This document shows, piece by piece, positions 62,104 through 64,000 of a DNA stretch of 64,000 nt. Position numbers and translations under genes: made by a program. The notes below the pieces were generated by a model. The model saw nothing but the letters and a program-made list of their open reading frames with translations, ran no database searches and was not told the DNA's origin. The stretch is from Paraneptunicella aestuarii (GTDB lineage Bacteria; Pseudomonadota; Gammaproteobacteria; Enterobacterales; Alteromonadaceae). The stretch spans positions 3,472,001 to 3,536,000 of the forward strand of contig NZ_CP074570.1 in NCBI RefSeq assembly GCF_019900845.1, given 5' to 3'. The first letter of the stretch is position 1; every line of letters starts with the position of its first letter.

Positions 62104-63315
62104 TTAAACCCGTTCAATAATGGTCGAGATACCCATACCACCACCAATGCACAATGAAATCATGCCTCGTTCCAAATCGCGTCTTTCCAACTCATCTAAC
62201 ACAATGCTAACCAACATGGCTCCGGTTGCGCCAAGAGGATGCCCCATAGCAATTGCGCCGCCGTTAACGTTGGTCACATCATGCCCAATGCCCAAATCCC
62301 GCATATAACGCATGGCTACTGAGGCGAAGGCTTCGTTGATTTCCCACAAATCAATATCACTAACGCTCATACCCGCAATCTTCAAACACTTTTTCGCAGC
62401 AGGGCCCGGAGCGGTCAGCATGATCACAGGATCGTTTGCCGTAACTGCACCCGCCACAATACGTGCTCTAGGCTTCAAGCCCAGATCCTGTTTGGCTTGT
62501 TCATTACCAATCAACACCGCGGCAGAACCATCAACGATACCCGAGGAATTACCCGCAGTATGAACATGATTAATACGCTGAACCGATGGATACTTGGCAA
62601 TCGCCATATCATCAAGGCCAGCATCGCCCATCGCCTGGAACGCGGAACGCAACCCGCCAAGGGTCTCCATGGTGGTTTCAGGTTTGATGTAATCGTCTTT
62701 ATCCAGAATGGTAATGCCGTTCAGGTCTTTCACCGCCACAACCGACTTGTCGAAATAACCATTGTCACGAGCCAATGCAGCCCGGCGCTGCGACTCAACA
62801 GCGAAAGCATCGACATCAGCACGGGAATAACCATCTAACGTGGCGATCAAATCCGCCCCAATGCCTTGAGGCACGGAAAGCTGTTCAAATTTAAATTGAG
62901 GATCAAAGAAAAGCGCACCGCCGTTGCTCGCCATAGGAACACGCGACATGGACTCAACACCGCCAGCAACAACCAGATTCGACCAACCCGACATGACTTT
63001 TTGCGCCGCCATATTGGTCGCTTCCAAACCAGAACCACAGAAGCGATCCAGTTGCACACCCGCAACCGATTCATCCCAGCCAGAATGCATGGCAATCGCC
63101 TTGCCCACATCACTGCCTTGTTCACCGACAGGAGTTACACAGCCAAACAACACATCGTCAACATAGGCAGAATCAAAGCCGTGACGTCGTTGTAATTCTT
63201 TTAACAGGGTGGCGCCCAAATCAATGGGTTTGACTTCGGCAAGCGAGCCGTCTTGCAAACGACCTTTGCTGCGCGGAGTGCGCACAGCATCAAAAATATA
63301 TGCAGTATTACTCAT
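62104..63315 (-). CDS. Acetyl-CoA C-acyltransferase (thiolase)
   Basis: The protein has 403 residues from the ATG at 63315, where AGGA lies five bases upstream; a longer frame to 63390 adds 25 unlikely residues. Thiolase marks: AVRTPRSKGR, active-site Cys in DRFCGSGLEATNMAAQKVMSG, GGVESMSRVPM, the HTAGNSSGIVDGSA loop, NVNGGAIAMGHPLGATGA and the second Cys in MISLCIGGGMG. It cleaves 3-ketoacyl-CoA in beta-oxidation, or condenses acetyl-CoA. It is on the same strand as the FadB-like gene, upstream. Confidence 0.92.
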   Translation of the reverse strand: MSNTAYIFDAVRTPRSKGRLQDGSLAEVKPIDLGATLLKELQRRHGFDSAYVDDVLFGCVTPVGEQGSDVGKAIAMHSGWDESVAGVQLDRFCGSGLEATNMAAQKVMSGWSNLVVAGGVESMSRVPMASNGGALFFDPQFKFEQLSVPQGIGADLIATLDGYSRADVDAFAVESQRRAALARDNGYFDKSVVAVKDLNGITILDKDDYIKPETTMETLGGLRSAFQAMGDAGLDDMAIAKYPSVQRINHVHTAGNSSGIVDGSAAVLIGNEQAKQDLGLKPRARIVAGAVTANDPVIMLTAPGPAAKKCLKIAGMSVSDIDLWEINEAFASVAMRYMRDLGIGHDVTNVNGGAIAMGHPLGATGAMLVSIVLDELERRDLERGMISLCIGGGMGISTIIERV

Positions 63316-63668
63316 GATATCCTCAAGGAAAGTTGACCGATGCATAGCAGATATTTCAAGGTTCATACCTGTACGAAGCACATCGCTCAATTTGAATAAA
63401 AGCTTTTATACCCAGTAATCTGGTTGTATGTGTACTAGGCTAGAGGATTGATGTCATCTGTAAAGTGACCAAAGGTGTCATTGCGTTGACCATAAGTGCC
63501 TAATAGATGGATACCCAGACCGAAAAATCACTGAAAACAGTCATCTCAAAAGTGAAATAAGGTGAAATACACTCCCTCGCCGTCCTTGCCTATAGTGACC
63601 CCCGCATTCGACACACAAGAATGCAAACGAAACATATAAAACTTCACAATTTTAATGAGAGTAGAACA
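63316..63668. other. Divergent spacer thiolase / last gene
   Basis: This 353-bp region is upstream of both genes. It contains a TATAGT -10-like hexamer at about 63591 and two TGACC motifs near 63470-63490, but no pair convincing enough to call a promoter. GAGAG before the ATG at 63669 is the ribosome site of the last gene. Confidence 0.35.
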
Positions 63669-64000
63669 ATGTCTGAATTAAATTACATCCAATGGGTAGG
63701 CGGAAACAAAACTGACACATTCAAAGATGGCGCCATTCAGGTTGAGCATATTTACAGACCAGAAGCCTATGAAGGCACAGTCCCAGGCACTATCGTTCAC
63801 ACAGTGAAAGTGACCAACATTGGTGGCAACAACGTAATGTTGAAGGATGTACAAATGGTCGTAGACCTGGACGATACCGGTACTCGCTGGGATGCTTACC
63901 TGGCCGACATTTCAGCAAACCCAATCGACCCACTGGGTGAAACCCTGAATTTCGGTGACATCGCACCGGGTAGCAGCTCAAGCCAAACTTATCGCTGGGC
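63669..64000 (+). CDS. Unknown beta-sandwich-like protein, 5' part only
   Basis: The gene starts at ATG 63669, with GAGAG about ten bases upstream, and runs off the right edge. The first 110 residues contain no signal peptide. The sequence alternates short hydrophobic strands (VPGTIVHTVKVTNIGGNNVMLKD and LNFGDIAPGSSSSQTYRW), which resembles an Ig/CARDB-like or repeat domain of unknown kind. I do not recognise it. The full length and any further domains lie outside this window. Confidence 0.6.
   Translation, partial: MSELNYIQWVGGNKTDTFKDGAIQVEHIYRPEAYEGTVPGTIVHTVKVTNIGGNNVMLKDVQMVVDLDDTGTRWDAYLADISANPIDPLGETLNFGDIAPGSSSSQTYRW

Overview
The window is chromosomal DNA of a Gram-negative gammaproteobacterium, most likely a marine glucan degrader of the Alteromonadales/Cellvibrionales type. 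The reasons are moderate-to-low GC, lpxL, a YebG/DUF465/DUF3081-like set of small proteins, a large TonB-dependent receptor next to tryptophan-halogenase-like flavoproteins and SapC, and many PAS, GAF and receiver proteins. The genus is an inference. I see no tRNA, rRNA, transposase, CRISPR array or phage genes.

0-30 kb is mostly housekeeping and stress genes. It runs from the end of glnE through a TcpQ-like protein, lpxL, a five-PAS hybrid kinase, a DUF4442/MarR pair, small proteins and an outer-membrane barrel. These are followed by a solute-binding protein, an M19 dipeptidase, a TPR protein whose receiver has lost its phospho-Asp, tdk, a two-gene RND pump, an ApbE/Na-Pi pair, a globin, an Aer-like MCP, a three-gene set (sseA, AlkD-like, D-threonine-aldolase-like), an exported hydratase-like protein, and yebG with a textbook LexA box.

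30-40 kb is a beta-1,3-glucan (laminarin-type) utilisation locus. It contains a LacI regulator, a secreted GH16, a GPH symporter with a GH1 beta-glucosidase, and a divergent FHS sugar transporter with a GH3 lipoprotein glucosidase. A 14-bp LacI-type operator core lies upstream of GH16 (two copies) and between GH1 and the FHS transporter. Two more copies lie 15-20 kb away, upstream of the TonB-dependent receptor at 53.2-56.2 kb. That receptor is followed by a halogenase/SapC/cupin/halogenase cluster. The shared operator makes the two blocks one probable regulon for glucan capture, hydrolysis and import.

40.3-48.0 kb is the odd part. A tight four-gene operon sits between the two halves of the glucan regulon. 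It encodes a soluble KAP P-loop NTPase, a 1080-residue soluble histidine kinase with GAF-like regions, a stand-alone receiver with a long insertion, and an 848-residue protein with an HD phosphohydrolase-like centre. A very AT-rich stretch covers the receiver and the first half of the HD gene. I infer a signal-gated effector module, possibly a defence or conflict system with an architecture loosely like two-component-like anti-phage systems such as Detocs. I recognise no described system with exactly this gene set.

56-63 kb is fatty-acid/CoA metabolism: fadD-like ligase, CaiB family, FadB/FadJ-like bifunctional enzyme and a thiolase. The spacers hold large nested palindromes and two copies of a 34-bp repeat. 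The window ends inside a gene of unknown function.
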